From Phycisphaerales bacterium (GTDB taxonomy: Bacteria > Planctomycetota > Phycisphaerae > Phycisphaerales > SM1A02), in assembly GCA_020345805.1 (NCBI GenBank), contig CP070772.1, positions 3,547,703-3,592,746 on the forward strand: DNA of 45,044 nucleotides, written 5' to 3'. Positions 1-12,935 of the stretch are shown in pieces. The first letter of the stretch is position 1, and each line of letters starts with the position of its first letter. Made by a program: the position numbers and the translations under genes. A model generated the notes under the pieces. That model ran no database searches. It was not told where the DNA came from and saw only the letters and a list, made by a program, of their open reading frames with translations.

Positions 1-2
1 GG

Positions 3-725
3 CCCAACACGGTGCTCAACACCATCGTCGCCGAGTCGCTGGATTACGTGGCAAGTGAACTGGAGAAACGGGTGGGCAAGAAGCCCGGGGCGCAGAAGCT
101 CCAGGACACGGTCAAGGCGCTGCTCAAGGAGCTGGTGAGCAAGCACCGGCGGATCGTCTTCGACGGGGACAATTATTCGGCCAAGTGGCGTGAGGAAGCC
201 GAGCACCGCGGGCTGCCGATTCTCGATTCCGCCGCCGAGGCGCTTCCGGTTCTGAAGTCAAAGAAGGCGCTGGACCTGTTCAGGAAATACAAGGTTCTGT
301 CCAATCGGGAACTGAAGGCGCGGGTGGAGGTCTTCCTGGAGATCTACAACACCCTGGTGGCGATCGAGGCCCGGACCATGATCTCCATGCTCAACACCCA
401 CGTTCTCCCCGCTTCGCTTCGTTTCCAGACGGAGCTGGCCCAGACGGTCGCGGCAACCCAGGCCACCGGGCTCACCTGCGACGAAACGGTGGACCAGCTC
501 GAGACGCTCATCTCGATGGTGCAGCAGTTGCGTGAAGCGACCGAGGCTCTTGCCGAAGCCGGCTCCGATGCCCCCGGCGATCTGGAACGGCACGCCCGGC
601 ACATGCGGGAGGCGGTGATACCCGCGATGGACCGGGCCCGGCAGGTCTCCGACCGCCTGGAAGCGATCATCCCCGCCGACCTGTGGTCGCTTCCAACCTA
701 CGAGGAGATGCTGCTGGCGAACTGA
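3..725 (+). CDS. glnN: Type III glutamine synthetase, C-terminal part (5' end outside window)
   Basis: The frame is already open at the window edge, giving about 240 residues before a TGA. The product matches the C-terminal third of type III (GlnN) glutamine synthetase, which makes glutamine from glutamate, ammonia and ATP in the cytoplasm. Recognisable pieces are N-T-I-V-A-E-S-L-D-Y at the start, K-H-R-R-I-V-F-D-G-D-N-Y-S, the R-G-L-P-x-L linker and E-A-R-T-M-I-S-M followed by L-P-A-S-L-R. These belong to the long C-terminal extension that separates type III from type I enzymes. The GTG at 12 is internal, not a start. The catalytic beta-grasp and ATP-binding core lie upstream of the window, so completeness cannot be judged. 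The next gene starts 180 bases downstream behind its own promoter-like sequence. Confidence 0.9.
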   Translation, partial: PNTVLNTIVAESLDYVASELEKRVGKKPGAQKLQDTVKALLKELVSKHRRIVFDGDNYSAKWREEAEHRGLPILDSAAEALPVLKSKKALDLFRKYKVLSNRELKARVEVFLEIYNTLVAIEARTMISMLNTHVLPASLRFQTELAQTVAATQATGLTCDETVDQLETLISMVQQLREATEALAEAGSDAPGDLERHARHMREAVIPAMDRARQVSDRLEAIIPADLWSLPTYEEMLLAN

Positions 726-789
726 CCCCGATTTCGCCGGAAAGATCGGACCCGCAGGAGGCCAAAAGCCGCCCCCGCTCCCGCTTATC

Positions 790-819
790 TTGCCACACCG
801 CCCTCTCCGGGCGGATAAT
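790..819 (+). promoter_or_regulatory. Candidate sigma-70-type promoter for the signalling operon
   Basis: TTGCCA (790-795) and GATAAT (814-819) are separated by 18 bases, just upstream of the REC/FAH-like gene. Transcription would start near 826 and leave a leader of about 80 bases before the ATG at 905. This was judged by eye only. Confidence 0.4.
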
Positions 820-904
820 TCGACGTTGGTATGCACACGGTTCACTGTCAGCCACGGCAGCGTCAGGCCATCGCCGGTGTCTGTTAACCGCCGGGAGCGC
901 GGTG

Positions 905-2163
905 ATGCGGATTATTCGATTCCTCGATCCTGAAGGGCGGGTGCTGCTCGGCGAAGACCACCGCGAGGGGCGGGCGGCGGTTCTCATCGAGCCGCAGGCG
1001 ATTCTGGGCGTCGATCCGGTGGGGGCCACTCTCGCGCTGCTGCGCGGCAAACGGGTCCTGGTGGCCGATGACGACGAGAACATGCGATTGATCATCGCCA
1101 CGGTGCTGGACAGCATCGGCTGCGATTGCAGGATCGCCGCCGACGGCGCCGAGGCGATGGACGCCATCGAGAACGACAAGCTCGACCTGGTCGTGTCCGA
1201 CATCCGAATGCCGCATCACGACGGTTACGAGATCTTCTCCGCCTCCCGCCGGCTTCATCCGGACATCCCGGTGCTTCTCGTGACGGGTTTTGGATACGAC
1301 CCCACCCATACGCTGGTCCGCACTACGAGCGAGGGCCACTCGACGGTTCTGTACAAGCCGTTCAGCCCGCAACAACTTCGCGAAGCGGTGTGCCAGGCGG
1401 TCCATGAGACGATCCGACCCTCCAGAGGGTTCCTTCCCACGAACCACGTCGGGAAAGTCAACCGCATCCTGCCGCCGCTGGAACCGGGCCGGGTCGTCAT
1501 GACGAACGTAGGTCCGCAGACGGCCGGCGAGACCGATTCGGGCAGTGGGCCGGACCGGCTGAAGGTCATGATCGAGCCGGCGGGGACGGTCTGCGGCCCC
1601 GACCAGGCCATCTCCGTTCGTTCCGCCGGCACCGGGGACACCGAGGTGGAGAGCCGGGCGGAACTGGCCATCGTGATCGGAGCGGAGGCAGAGCAGGCTG
1701 ACTACGCCGTGGCCCTTGACCACGTTCTGGGAGTCTCCGCCGCCAACCGTCTGACGATCAGACGAGCCGACGGGTCGGCCGGGGCGGAGAGTGGCGCATC
1801 CGATTCGGTGTTCTGCGGTCTGGGCCCGGCCCTGCTCACGCCGGACGAGCTGCAGCCGGGCGAGCGGGTCACGATCGCGACCCTGGTTGACGGTGTCCGG
1901 GTCAAAACGGCGCACATCGACGATCTGCCACTGGCCCTGACGAAACTGGTCGCCCAGTTGAGCCGCCAGACGGTGCTGGAACCGGGCATGACCGTACTCG
2001 CCGCCGCCGCCCTTGAAGTCGAGGCATCCGACCGCGAACCGATCATGCTCCGGGACGGGCAGTCGGTGACCGTGGAGGTCGGCGGCATCGGGGCGCTGAC
2101 ATCCAGGATTGAAGTCGACCCCGACCCGTCCCCGGCGGACCGCACCTGCGACGAAACAGACGC

Positions 2164-2167
<4 letters not shown>
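905..2167 (+). CDS. Response-regulator receiver inserted in a degenerate fumarylacetoacetate hydrolase-like fold
   Basis: A 420-residue protein from ATG 905; the frame is open further upstream, but that part runs into the glutamine synthetase gene and looks non-coding. Residues 1-45 (M-R-I-I-R-F-L-D) resemble the small N-terminal domain of FAH-family enzymes. Residues about 48-165 are a complete receiver: acidic A-D-D-D-E near 53-56, phospho-acceptor Asp99 (V-S-D-I-R-M-P) and Lys151 (Y-K-P-F). Residues about 205-410 resemble the FAH catalytic domain ([24 protein letters not shown]). In an ungapped reading of the motifs, the first metal-binding Glu is Arg251, Glu253 is kept, and the later metal-binding Asp is Arg282. 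The T-G-T-P-A-G substrate loop is lost. It is therefore probably a non-enzymatic sensor or scaffold. It overlaps the hybrid kinase by four bases (ATGA), so it is a likely phosphotransfer partner. Confidence 0.8.
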
Positions 2168-5582
<3,415 letters not shown>

Positions 5583-5586
<4 letters not shown>

Positions 5587-6188
5587 GAGTTCTCATCGCC
5601 GAAGATGCCGCAGTCTCCCGCCGCGTGCTCGAGGCGACCTTGCGCAAATCCGACTACGAGGTCCTGACCACCTGCGACGGGACTGAAGCGTGGGAGGCGT
5701 TGGAGAAGCCTGATGCCCCGCGCCTGCTCATCCTGGACTGGATGATGCCGGGCATGGCCGGCCCGGAGATCTGCGCGGCCCTGCGAAAACGCGAAGATGG
5801 CGATTCCTTCTACATCATCCTCCTGACCGCCAAGACTCAGAAGCAGGACATCGTGGAGGGCCTCAAGGCCGGGGCCGATGACTACCTGACCAAGCCGTTC
5901 CACCGCGACGAACTCCTCGCCCGCCTCAGCGCCGGAAGAAGGATCATCGAGCTTCAGCAGCGCCTGGCGGTCAGAATCGGCGAGCTGGAGCAGGCTCTGG
6001 CCGAGGTCAAGCAGCTCAGCGGCCTGCTCCCGATTTGCGCCTATTGCAAGCGGATCCGGGGGGGCGAGGACTACTGGCAGGCGGTGGAGGAGTACATTAC
6101 CAGCCACAGCCACGCCCAGTTCAGCCACGGGGTCTGCCCGGAGTGCTACGAGAAGCACGTCCGGCCGGAACTGGACCAGCTCCAGTGA
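5583..6188 (+). CDS. Response regulator with C-terminal Cys4 ribbon-like domain
   Basis: A 201-residue protein with a GTG start overlapping the kinase stop. Residues 1-120 are a receiver with acidic E-D near 7-8, the phospho-acceptor in L-D-W-M-M-P and Lys in L-T-K-P-F. A short coiled segment (R-I-I-E-L-Q-Q-R-L) follows. The C-terminal module has [14 protein letters not shown]-x-x-V-E-E-Y-I and S-H-G-V-C-P-E-C-Y, giving two CxxC pairs that probably bind zinc. This tail is common behind receivers and PAS domains in diverse bacteria, and its function is not established. There is no DNA-binding domain, so output is probably by protein contact. It is probably the terminal acceptor, or an alternative one, for the upstream HPt domain. 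Confidence 0.9.
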
Positions 6189-6266
6189 CCGCGCTCTTGC
6201 CGCTCTCCCGACCGGCTCGTGGCGGGGAATCGAAAGGCCGCTGGCAAACCGCAGACCGCCCGAGGA

Positions 6267-6296
6267 TTGGAGTCGGGCCGATGTTTGTGCTACTGT
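6267..6296 (+). promoter_or_regulatory. Candidate promoter for trigger factor
   Basis: TTGGAG (6267-6272) and TACTGT (6291-6296) are 18 bases apart, 53 bases upstream of the tig ATG. Match quality is moderate. Confidence 0.3.
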
Positions 6297-6348
6297 GTCC
6301 GGTTCGCCCTGAACCCCCAGGGGCCGATGAGCAACGGGAATCCGAACC

Positions 6349-7794
6349 ATGGCTGAAGCGACCGTCAACGACGTAAAGATCGAAGACGCCGGGCCCGCGC
6401 GCAAGCGCCTGACCATCACCATTCCGGTCGAAACCATCGCCGAGAAGATCGACGACTCGCTGGCGACTCTGATGGCCAAGACCGCCTTGCCCGGGTTCCG
6501 CAAAGGCCGGGCCCCCAGGCATCTGCTGGAGCGCCGCTTCGGCGAGGCCGTCCGCGCTGAGACCAAGAACCAGCTCATGGCCGACGCCTACGCCAGTGCG
6601 ATCGAAGAGCACGAGATCAAGCCCGTGGGAGAGCCGGAACCGGTCGAGCCCATGGACGAGCTGGAAATCGAACCCGGTCAGCCTCTGACGTTCTCCCTGC
6701 ACGTCGAGGTGGTGCCGGAGTTCGAGGTGCCGCCCCTCGACAGCGTTGAGATCAAGAAGCCGATCCTCGAGATCGAAGATGAACACATCGAGGCGGAGAA
6801 GAAGCGTCAGTGCCGCGAGTTGGGCGAGCCGTCGGAAATCGAGCAGGATTTCCAGGGCGGCGATCGCCTCCTCGGATACGCCACCGTCAGCAAGGAAGAC
6901 GACGAGGAACCGTTCTTCCGCAGCGATGAAGTGGTAATCACCTTCCCGGAAGAAGAGGATGAAGGCAAAGGCCAGGTGCTCGGCCTCCTCATCGATGATC
7001 TGGCCGCTCTGCTCAAGGACCGGAAGGTCGGCGATCAGCTCACCATCAAGACCTCCGGCCCGGAACATCACGAACGTGAAGACATCCGGGGCAAGAAGCT
7101 GACCATCGAGTTCGAGATCCGCGGCGCCCAGCGCATCACGCCTGCAACGATCGAGGAAGTGATACGCCACTATGACATGGCCAGCGAGGAGATTCTCCGC
7201 GAACAGGTCAAACTCGCCCTCGAGCAGCGTCGCGACGAGGAACAGGCCACCGCCATGCGCGAGCAGGTCTTTGAGTACCTTCTCGAACACGTGGACTTCG
7301 AGCTGCCCGAGAAACTCTCCGCGGCCCAGGTCGAGCGGTCCCTGGAGCGCCATCGGCTGGAAATGCTCTACCGCGGCATGACCCCGGACGAGGTGGAGAA
7401 GCGCCTCGCCGAGATTCGCGGCGAGTCCGAATACCGGGCCCTGGGCCGGCTGAAGCTGAGCTTCATTCTTCACAAGCTCGCCCAGGAGTTCACGGTCGAA
7501 GTCTCGGATCAGGAGATCAACGGTCGCATCGCCGCCATCGCCGCCCAGCGGGGCGTGCGCCCCGATCAGCTCCGGGCCGAGCTGGTCCAGAGCGATCGCC
7601 TGAACCAGGTCGCCATTCAGCTCCGCGAGCACAAGACCGCCGATCGGATTGTCCAGCAGGCGAAAGTCACGGACATCTCCGCCGACGAGTGGCGGAAGAT
7701 GGTCGAAGCCAAGGCCGCGGAGAAGCCCGCCAAGAGCGGGAAAAAGAAATCGAAGAAGAGCAAGACCGACAAGCCGCAGGCCGAGGAATCCTGA
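6349..7794 (+). CDS. tig: Trigger factor (ribosome-associated chaperone)
   Basis: A 481-residue chaperone that binds the ribosome exit tunnel. The N-terminal ribosome-binding domain carries the signature G-F-R-K-G-R-A-P (about residues 50-57). The central region (about 175-265) aligns by position to the FKBP-like PPIase domain but is poor in its usual hallmarks and rich in acidic residues, so prolyl isomerase activity is doubtful. The C-terminal helical substrate cradle follows (D-Q-E-I-N-G-R, then L-R-E-H-K-T-A-D). The last 40 residues are a Lys/Glu-rich tail that is probably disordered. Trigger factor is often followed by clpP and clpX; here a small SHOCT-like gene and clpX follow with no clpP between. 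Confidence 0.95.
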   Translation: MAEATVNDVKIEDAGPARKRLTITIPVETIAEKIDDSLATLMAKTALPGFRKGRAPRHLLERRFGEAVRAETKNQLMADAYASAIEEHEIKPVGEPEPVEPMDELEIEPGQPLTFSLHVEVVPEFEVPPLDSVEIKKPILEIEDEHIEAEKKRQCRELGEPSEIEQDFQGGDRLLGYATVSKEDDEEPFFRSDEVVITFPEEEDEGKGQVLGLLIDDLAALLKDRKVGDQLTIKTSGPEHHEREDIRGKKLTIEFEIRGAQRITPATIEEVIRHYDMASEEILREQVKLALEQRRDEEQATAMREQVFEYLLEHVDFELPEKLSAAQVERSLERHRLEMLYRGMTPDEVEKRLAEIRGESEYRALGRLKLSFILHKLAQEFTVEVSDQEINGRIAAIAAQRGVRPDQLRAELVQSDRLNQVAIQLREHKTADRIVQQAKVTDISADEWRKMVEAKAAEKPAKSGKKKSKKSKTDKPQAEES

Positions 7795-7851
7795 GCAGGC
7801 CGACCTTGCCGTTTAGAGATCGGCCGGCTTCACAGATCGAGGGCCCGGAGC

Positions 7852-8172
7852 ATGACATTCCCGATTCTCCCGCTGACGACCGGCGCCAGGGGCGGGCAGT
7901 TGTCGGACCTTTTCCTGCCCCTGGTTCTGCTGCTGGCGGTGGTTGCGATCGGAACTGTGGTCATCCATTTGGTGCGGAGATCGACAAGCCGGGACGAGGA
8001 CAGCCCGACGGAGGGTTTCACCCTGCATGATTTGAGGACCATGCACGAGGCGGGAGACCTCACCGATGAAGAATTCGAGCGGGCCAGGGCCGCCCTGATC
8101 GGGCGGGTCACCGCCGGAGCCGATGAGGAGCCGGACCGGGAGGAGGAGCCCGGGGCTGAAGAACCCACCTGA
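7852..8172 (+). CDS. Small membrane protein with SHOCT-like C-terminal motif
   Basis: A 106-residue protein. One strong hydrophobic segment (about residues 19-41, L-F-L-P-L-V-L-L-L-A-V-V-A-I) is followed by R-R-S and a cytosolic stretch. L-H-D-L-R-T-M-H-E-A-G-D-L-T-D-E-E-F (about 57-74) followed by A-R-A-A-L-I-G-R resembles the SHOCT pattern of a short helical hairpin (L-x-x-L-x-x-G-x-I-T-x-E-E-F). The tail is acidic. No enzymatic function is suggested; SHOCT-like tails are thought to mediate oligomerisation. It lies 57 bases after tig and 197 before clpX, where clpP is often found. Confidence 0.75.
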   Translation: MTFPILPLTTGARGGQLSDLFLPLVLLLAVVAIGTVVIHLVRRSTSRDEDSPTEGFTLHDLRTMHEAGDLTDEEFERARAALIGRVTAGADEEPDREEEPGAEEPT

Positions 8173-8369
8173 CCCTCACAGATCGAACAGCCGGCACGAT
8201 TCCTTCGTCTTGCCAGGCATGAGGGACTAACACCCCCGCAGAAGGCCTCCAACGCCTCAGAATCGGCAGGGCAGCTTTAGACCCCGGTTGGGCAACCCGA
8301 TACACTACGAACAGATGTGCTGATTCGTGAAGGTTGCGCGCCCACGGATGGCCCTAACCAGAGGCAGAT

Positions 8370-9800
8370 ATGAGCGATTCGTACGACTCTGAGCTGATAC
8401 CGGTACCTGAGCCGGTCAATATGTCGGGACCCGGTAGCGGCAAAGACGGAGCCTCCGGAGAGACCGGCGGCGGCGGTTTTAACGGCGGCGGAGGAGGAGG
8501 CCCCGGCGGAAGCGGGGGCAGTGACGGCGGCGATGGGGGATTCCGAGGTCGCCGCATCACCACCTGCTCTTTCTGCGGCAAGACCTCCCGCGAGGTCGGG
8601 CCCATGGTCGAGGGGCCCAACGATATCTACATCTGCTCAAACTGCACCGACCTCTGTCAGAACATCTTCCGCCAGGAGCGGAGGCGCGTGGCCAGCGCCC
8701 GGCCGCTGTTCTCCGCCATCCCCGCCCCGCGGGAGATCCGGGAGTTTCTTGATCAGTACGTGATCGGTCAGGATCACGCCAAGAAGGCGCTCTCCGTCGC
8801 CGTGCACAACCACTACAAGCGCCTCAGCCAGATCGAAAACGAGGACAACTCCGTCGAGCTGGACAAGTCCAACGTCCTGCTTCTCGGACCTACCGGAACC
8901 GGCAAGACGCTTCTGGCCAAGACCCTGGCCCGCGTGCTCAACGTGCCCTTCGCCATCGGTGACGCCACCACGCTCACCGAGGCCGGCTACGTGGGCGAAG
9001 ACGTCGAGAACCTCCTGCTCAAGCTCCTGCAGGCCGCCGACTACGACCTGGAGGGAGCGCAGCGCGGCATCATCTACATTGACGAGATCGACAAAATCGG
9101 CAAGACCACGCAGAACGTCTCCATCACCCGCGATGTCTCCGGCGAGGGCGTTCAGCAGTCGCTGCTCAAGATGCTGGAAGGTGCCGTGGCCAACGTTCCC
9201 CCCCAGGGCGGGCGCAAGCACCCCGAGCAGCAGTACATCCAGATGGACACCAGCCACATCCTGTTCATCTGCGGCGGGTCGTTCGCCGGACTCGAAGACA
9301 TCATCCGCCGGCGCCTCGGCCGGCAGCGCATCGGCTTCACCACCAAGCCCACGGGAGTGGAAACCGAGGAGAAGGAGACCGCCCAGATTCTCGAGCAGGT
9401 CACTCCGGAGGACATCCTCCAGTTCGGCCTGATCCCCGAGCTGGTGGGCCGGCTGCCCATCATCACCCCGCTCATGCCCCTGGCCCGCGAGGCGATGGTG
9501 CAGATCCTCACCGAGCCCAAGAACGCCGTCATCAAACAGTACCAGCGTCTCTTCTCCCTGGAGAGCGCCACGCTGGAGTTCACCGACGACGCCCTGGAAG
9601 AGTTCGCGGACATGGCCATGGCGCGCAAGACCGGGGCCCGTGCCCTGAGGGCCGTCCTCGATGAGTTCATGCTCGACATGATGTACGAGCTGCCGGACCT
9701 GGACTGCAGGGGCGTGACCTATGTCATCGACGCCGATGCCGTGAAGAACAAGGCCTCACTGGCCGAGCTGCCCCAGCGGAAGGCCAAGGAATCCGCCTGA
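8370..9800 (+). CDS. clpX: ATP-dependent Clp protease ATPase subunit ClpX
   Basis: A 476-residue AAA+ unfoldase that feeds substrates to ClpP. The N-terminal zinc domain has Cys66, Cys69, Cys89 and Cys92. Walker A is G-P-T-G-T-G-K-T (173-180), pore loop 1 is G-Y-V-G (206-209), Walker B is I-Y-I-D-E-I-D with Asp238/Glu239, and the RKH loop (G-G-R-K-H-P) is intact. The ClpP-docking loop I-G-F (321-323) is present, so a ClpP partner should exist elsewhere in the genome. Ahead of the zinc domain is an unusual 60-residue Gly-rich segment (about residues 28-57) that most ClpX proteins lack. The ATG follows a plausible AGAGGCAG ribosome site. Confidence 0.97.
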   Translation: MSDSYDSELIPVPEPVNMSGPGSGKDGASGETGGGGFNGGGGGGPGGSGGSDGGDGGFRGRRITTCSFCGKTSREVGPMVEGPNDIYICSNCTDLCQNIFRQERRRVASARPLFSAIPAPREIREFLDQYVIGQDHAKKALSVAVHNHYKRLSQIENEDNSVELDKSNVLLLGPTGTGKTLLAKTLARVLNVPFAIGDATTLTEAGYVGEDVENLLLKLLQAADYDLEGAQRGIIYIDEIDKIGKTTQNVSITRDVSGEGVQQSLLKMLEGAVANVPPQGGRKHPEQQYIQMDTSHILFICGGSFAGLEDIIRRRLGRQRIGFTTKPTGVETEEKETAQILEQVTPEDILQFGLIPELVGRLPIITPLMPLAREAMVQILTEPKNAVIKQYQRLFSLESATLEFTDDALEEFADMAMARKTGARALRAVLDEFMLDMMYELPDLDCRGVTYVIDADAVKNKASLAELPQRKAKESA

Positions 9801-9975
9801 GACTGTCTGCCCTCCGGCCGGTGTGAGGCAGTTCCTAATAACCGGGCCGACCCGCTTTGCCGAAAGGTCTGTTCCGGCGGCCCCTTGACCGTCAAGGCGG
9901 CACGCTCGCTGCCCCACGCTCCCCACCGCCCGATCGCCGCGCTGGCGTCGATTTCATCTTTGCCCCTCGCCGCAC

Positions 9976-10003
9976 TTGTCATTCGCGGCCTGCACCCTAA
10001 ACT
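9976..10003 (+). promoter_or_regulatory. Candidate promoter for rpmB
   Basis: TTGTCA (9976-9981), a 16-base spacer and TAAACT (9998-10003). The start site would fall near 10010, giving a leader of about 60 bases. The same TTGTCA-16-TA layout recurs before the candidate small RNA at 24175. Confidence 0.45.
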
Positions 10004-10070
10004 ACGGGGCTCCGAAATCCGCCCCCCCACGCTCCCACTGCCCCCATCGAGGTTTTCCGAGGTTCGCATC

Positions 10071-10349
10071 ATGCCCCGTGTCTGCCACTACACCGGCGTC
10101 CGCACCAAGGTCGGCAACAAGATCCGCTACCGCGGCCGAGCCAAGTACCTGGGCGGTATCGGCAAGAAGGTCACGAGCTGCACCAAGCGGACCTTCCGGT
10201 CCAATCTCCAGACGGTCACGGCCGTCGTCAACGGCCGACCCAAGCGGATCAAGGCCTCGACCAAGGCCATCCGGCAGGGCCTGGTGGTCAAGCCGCTGAA
10301 GCGGAAATACGGCTACACCCGTCAGCAGAAACTCGCCCAGGAGGGCTGA
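10071..10349 (+). CDS. rpmB: 50S ribosomal protein L28
   Basis: A 92-residue basic protein of the large ribosomal subunit. It starts M-P-R-V-C-H-Y-T-G and shows the L28 pattern: a short glycine/lysine core, C-T-K-R-T-F-R-x-N-L-Q and a T-V-x-V-V-N-G-R-x-K-R-I-K-A-S segment. An upstream extension of the frame (from 9885) is rejected because the family begins at this ATG and a promoter-like sequence lies between. It stands alone here; L28 is often next to rpmG, which is not in this interval. Confidence 0.9.
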   Translation: MPRVCHYTGVRTKVGNKIRYRGRAKYLGGIGKKVTSCTKRTFRSNLQTVTAVVNGRPKRIKASTKAIRQGLVVKPLKRKYGYTRQQKLAQEG

Positions 10350-10922
10350 CGTCCACTTTCAACCTCAACCCGGCTCCCCGCCGGCGGCCTGCCCGTGCGG
10401 TCGGGCTCGCGCCGTGGTTACCGGTCGTGGCCCGGGGCGACGTCGGCGATGGGATGCAGAGGGGGCAGGCTCGCAACATGTGCTCTGACAGGTGCTTGCG
10501 CGCATGACCCAAAACAGGCCGCTTATCGTGGATATGAGGGTCTTAATGTTTATGCGGTTTTTTCCGGGCTATTATTTGACCTTCGCCGTACTCGGCGTAC
10601 GGTTGAAATCGGATCTGGTCGCACTCGTAATCAAGGGGATCTTGAGCCGGTTGTCCCAATATGTTGGGTCTCCTCCGCCGGCGATGCCCAAGCACTGACA
10701 TTGTGCGACTCGACCGCTTTTGTTGAACCCAAAGGTGCACTCTCTGCAGCCGAATCAGACCGCTGGGATGGGACTGTTCTTCACACGGGAAGCACGGTGC
10801 CACGTTCCGGCCTGCAGGTCTGAGTCTGCATCCGTGTTGCGCCACCCGCCGCGCCGCGATCGCTGTGGGTGAACCATTGGCAACGGGCTCATTCGTTGAG
10901 CAGGAAAAGGAATTCGCCATCC
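10350..10922. other. Non-coding stretch between rpmB and dnaG, atypical composition
   Basis: About 570 bases without a convincing gene. The part from about 10500 to 10760 is clearly richer in A+T than its neighbours. Plus-strand frames of 142 and 68 residues are open here, but their residues look random and neither has a good ribosome site. Short inverted pieces exist (for example CGCCGTA...TACGG near 10585). It could hold a small RNA or the dnaG leader; no known RNA family was recognised. A purine-rich AGGAAAAGGA at 10902-10911 serves dnaG. Confidence 0.4.
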
Positions 10923-12857
10923 GTGTCCAGTTGGGGCAGCCAGAGCGACCGGGAACGCGTGCTTGAAGCGACCGACCTGATCCAACTGATCGGCGAGCAC
11001 GTTGCGCTGAGGCCCAAAGGCCGCGAGCACGTAGGCCTGTGCCCCTTCCACGATGATTCCCGGCCGTCCCTGCACGTGGTCACCCACAAGGGCAACGCCT
11101 TTTACAAGTGTTTCGCCTGCGGGGCCGCCGGCAGCGCATTCGACTTCGTGATGGCCTACCACAAGAAGGACTTCGCTGAGGCCCTCCGTTTTCTGGCGGA
11201 TCGCGCCGGGATCACCCTCACCCCCAGAGCACAGGCCTCCGCCAGGGGAAGCGGAGTCAGCCGTGCCGACATCCGCCAGGCCAACGCAATCGCCCTGGAT
11301 TTCTTCCGGGCGGTGCTGGCTGCCGAAGGCACCGGAGCGCCGTATCGCAAGTTGCTCGAGGAGCGCGGCATCAGCGTCGAGACGATCGAGGCGTTCAAAC
11401 TGGGGGCCGCTCCGGACGCCTGGGACAGCCTTCTCAAGCGGATCGGCAACCGGGGCATGGGCCGGGAGGCGTTCCTCGCCGCCGGCCTGCTCAAGCGCAA
11501 GGAAGGCGAGGATCGCTGCTACGACGCGTTTCGCAATCGCCTGATCTTCCCCATCTGCGACGAAACGGGCGCTCCCATCGCTTTCGGCGGGCGCAAGGTC
11601 GCCGCCGACGATGAGCCGAAGTATCTCAACAGCGCCGAAAGCGCGGTGTTCGACAAGTCCGCCACGCTCTTCGGCCTGCACCTGGCCAAGAGAGCGATTA
11701 TTGACGCCGGGCAGGCGATCGTCACCGAGGGCTACACCGACGTCATCGGCTGCCATCAGGCGGGGATTGCCAATGTCGTGGGCACGCTGGGGACCGCCCT
11801 GACGCCCCGGCACGCCCAGTACCTGAGCCGCCTGTGCGACACCGTGGTTCTCGTCTTTGACGGTGATGAGGCCGGCCAACGGGCCGCGGACCGCGCCTTG
11901 GCCGTCTTCTTCCAGGCCCCGGTCGATGTGAAGATATGCACCCTTCCCCCTGGTCTGGATCCCGATGACCTGCTCAGGCTGCCCGACGGGCGGAGCCGGC
12001 TGCTGGAGCATGTGGGCGCCGCCGAAGACGCCCTCGTGTTCAGGATCAATCGCTTCCAGCGCGAGTTTGAGGCAATCGAGAGCATCTCCGGAAGACAGAA
12101 GCATGCCGAGCGCTTTCTCCAGGAACTGGCCGCACTGCAGTTCGGTTCCCTGCAGGGCATCCGGAAGCGCCATGCCATTGCCCTGCTTTCCAGCCGCCTG
12201 GGCCTGACCATCGGCGAGATCGAGACGATGCTGGCGCGGTATCGGCCGCGGAGAGCGCCTGCCCAAGGGGCCTCGTCCGCCCCCGCCGCCCCCGGCGACG
12301 AGGCGGTGCAACCGCCGGCGGCCTCTGAGATCGCTCACGAAATCTGGGAACGCCCGGCGGGCACCACCCGGGCCCGGCGGCTGGCCGAGCGCGATCTGCT
12401 TTCGATTCTGATCCACGAGCCATCGCTCGGCCTGGAGCCGGTGCTGCTGTCGGACGGGACAGTGCATCCCCGGCCGCTTGCGCCGGGCGATTTCGCGGAT
12501 CCGATAACCCGGCGGATCGCGGATTTCGTCCTGGCTCGCCTCGGCGCGGGCGAAACGTTCAACATGCAATCCCTGCTGGAAGCGTGCCCCGAGCCGGCCG
12601 TGCGAAGCGAAGCGGGCGACCTCTACTTCGCGGGAGGGCGCATCTGCAGCGATGAACCGGACGGCCCCCCTGCGGCTCTCGCCCGGGCCGTCGAGACTCT
12701 CAGCAACTGTGTCAAGCGGGAGAAGTATCAAAGATCGGTTTCCACCTGCACTCCCGAAGCCCTGGACCATGAGGAGCAGATCCGGGCGGTGCAGGAAGCC
12801 ATTGAACGGAGGCGTGAGCAGCGCGATCTCAGCGACGCGATCGCGCACAACGTCTGA
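10923..12857 (+). CDS. dnaG: DNA primase DnaG
   Basis: A 644-residue replication primase. The GTG at 10923 was chosen because AGGAAAAGGA lies 11 bases upstream and the family starts shortly before the D-R-E-R-V-L-E-A-T-D helix; an earlier in-frame GTG at 10869 would add 18 residues without a better site. The N-terminal CHC2 zinc finger has Cys40, His43, Cys63 and Cys66. The RNA polymerase-like core includes R-N-R-L-I-F-P and F-G-G-R. TOPRIM motifs are E-G-Y-T-D-V (Glu269) and D-G-D-E-A-G (Asp313). The C-terminal 200 residues are the divergent helicase-binding part. It precedes rpoD by 78 bases, the macromolecular-synthesis arrangement, but without rpsU in front. Confidence 0.95.
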   Translation: MSSWGSQSDRERVLEATDLIQLIGEHVALRPKGREHVGLCPFHDDSRPSLHVVTHKGNAFYKCFACGAAGSAFDFVMAYHKKDFAEALRFLADRAGITLTPRAQASARGSGVSRADIRQANAIALDFFRAVLAAEGTGAPYRKLLEERGISVETIEAFKLGAAPDAWDSLLKRIGNRGMGREAFLAAGLLKRKEGEDRCYDAFRNRLIFPICDETGAPIAFGGRKVAADDEPKYLNSAESAVFDKSATLFGLHLAKRAIIDAGQAIVTEGYTDVIGCHQAGIANVVGTLGTALTPRHAQYLSRLCDTVVLVFDGDEAGQRAADRALAVFFQAPVDVKICTLPPGLDPDDLLRLPDGRSRLLEHVGAAEDALVFRINRFQREFEAIESISGRQKHAERFLQELAALQFGSLQGIRKRHAIALLSSRLGLTIGEIETMLARYRPRRAPAQGASSAPAAPGDEAVQPPAASEIAHEIWERPAGTTRARRLAERDLLSILIHEPSLGLEPVLLSDGTVHPRPLAPGDFADPITRRIADFVLARLGAGETFNMQSLLEACPEPAVRSEAGDLYFAGGRICSDEPDGPPAALARAVETLSNCVKREKYQRSVSTCTPEALDHEEQIRAVQEAIERRREQRDLSDAIAHNV

Positions 12858-12935
12858 GCTGATGAGTTGTCGGAAAGGCCGGCCCCGAAGGCCGCCCCAC
12901 CGACTTGGTCTTGAAGCCTTACGGAGCAACTCCAA

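Noticed and set aside
10395-10823. 142-residue frame between rpmB and dnaG
   Set aside because: No ribosome site, no domain and composition unlike neighbouring genes.
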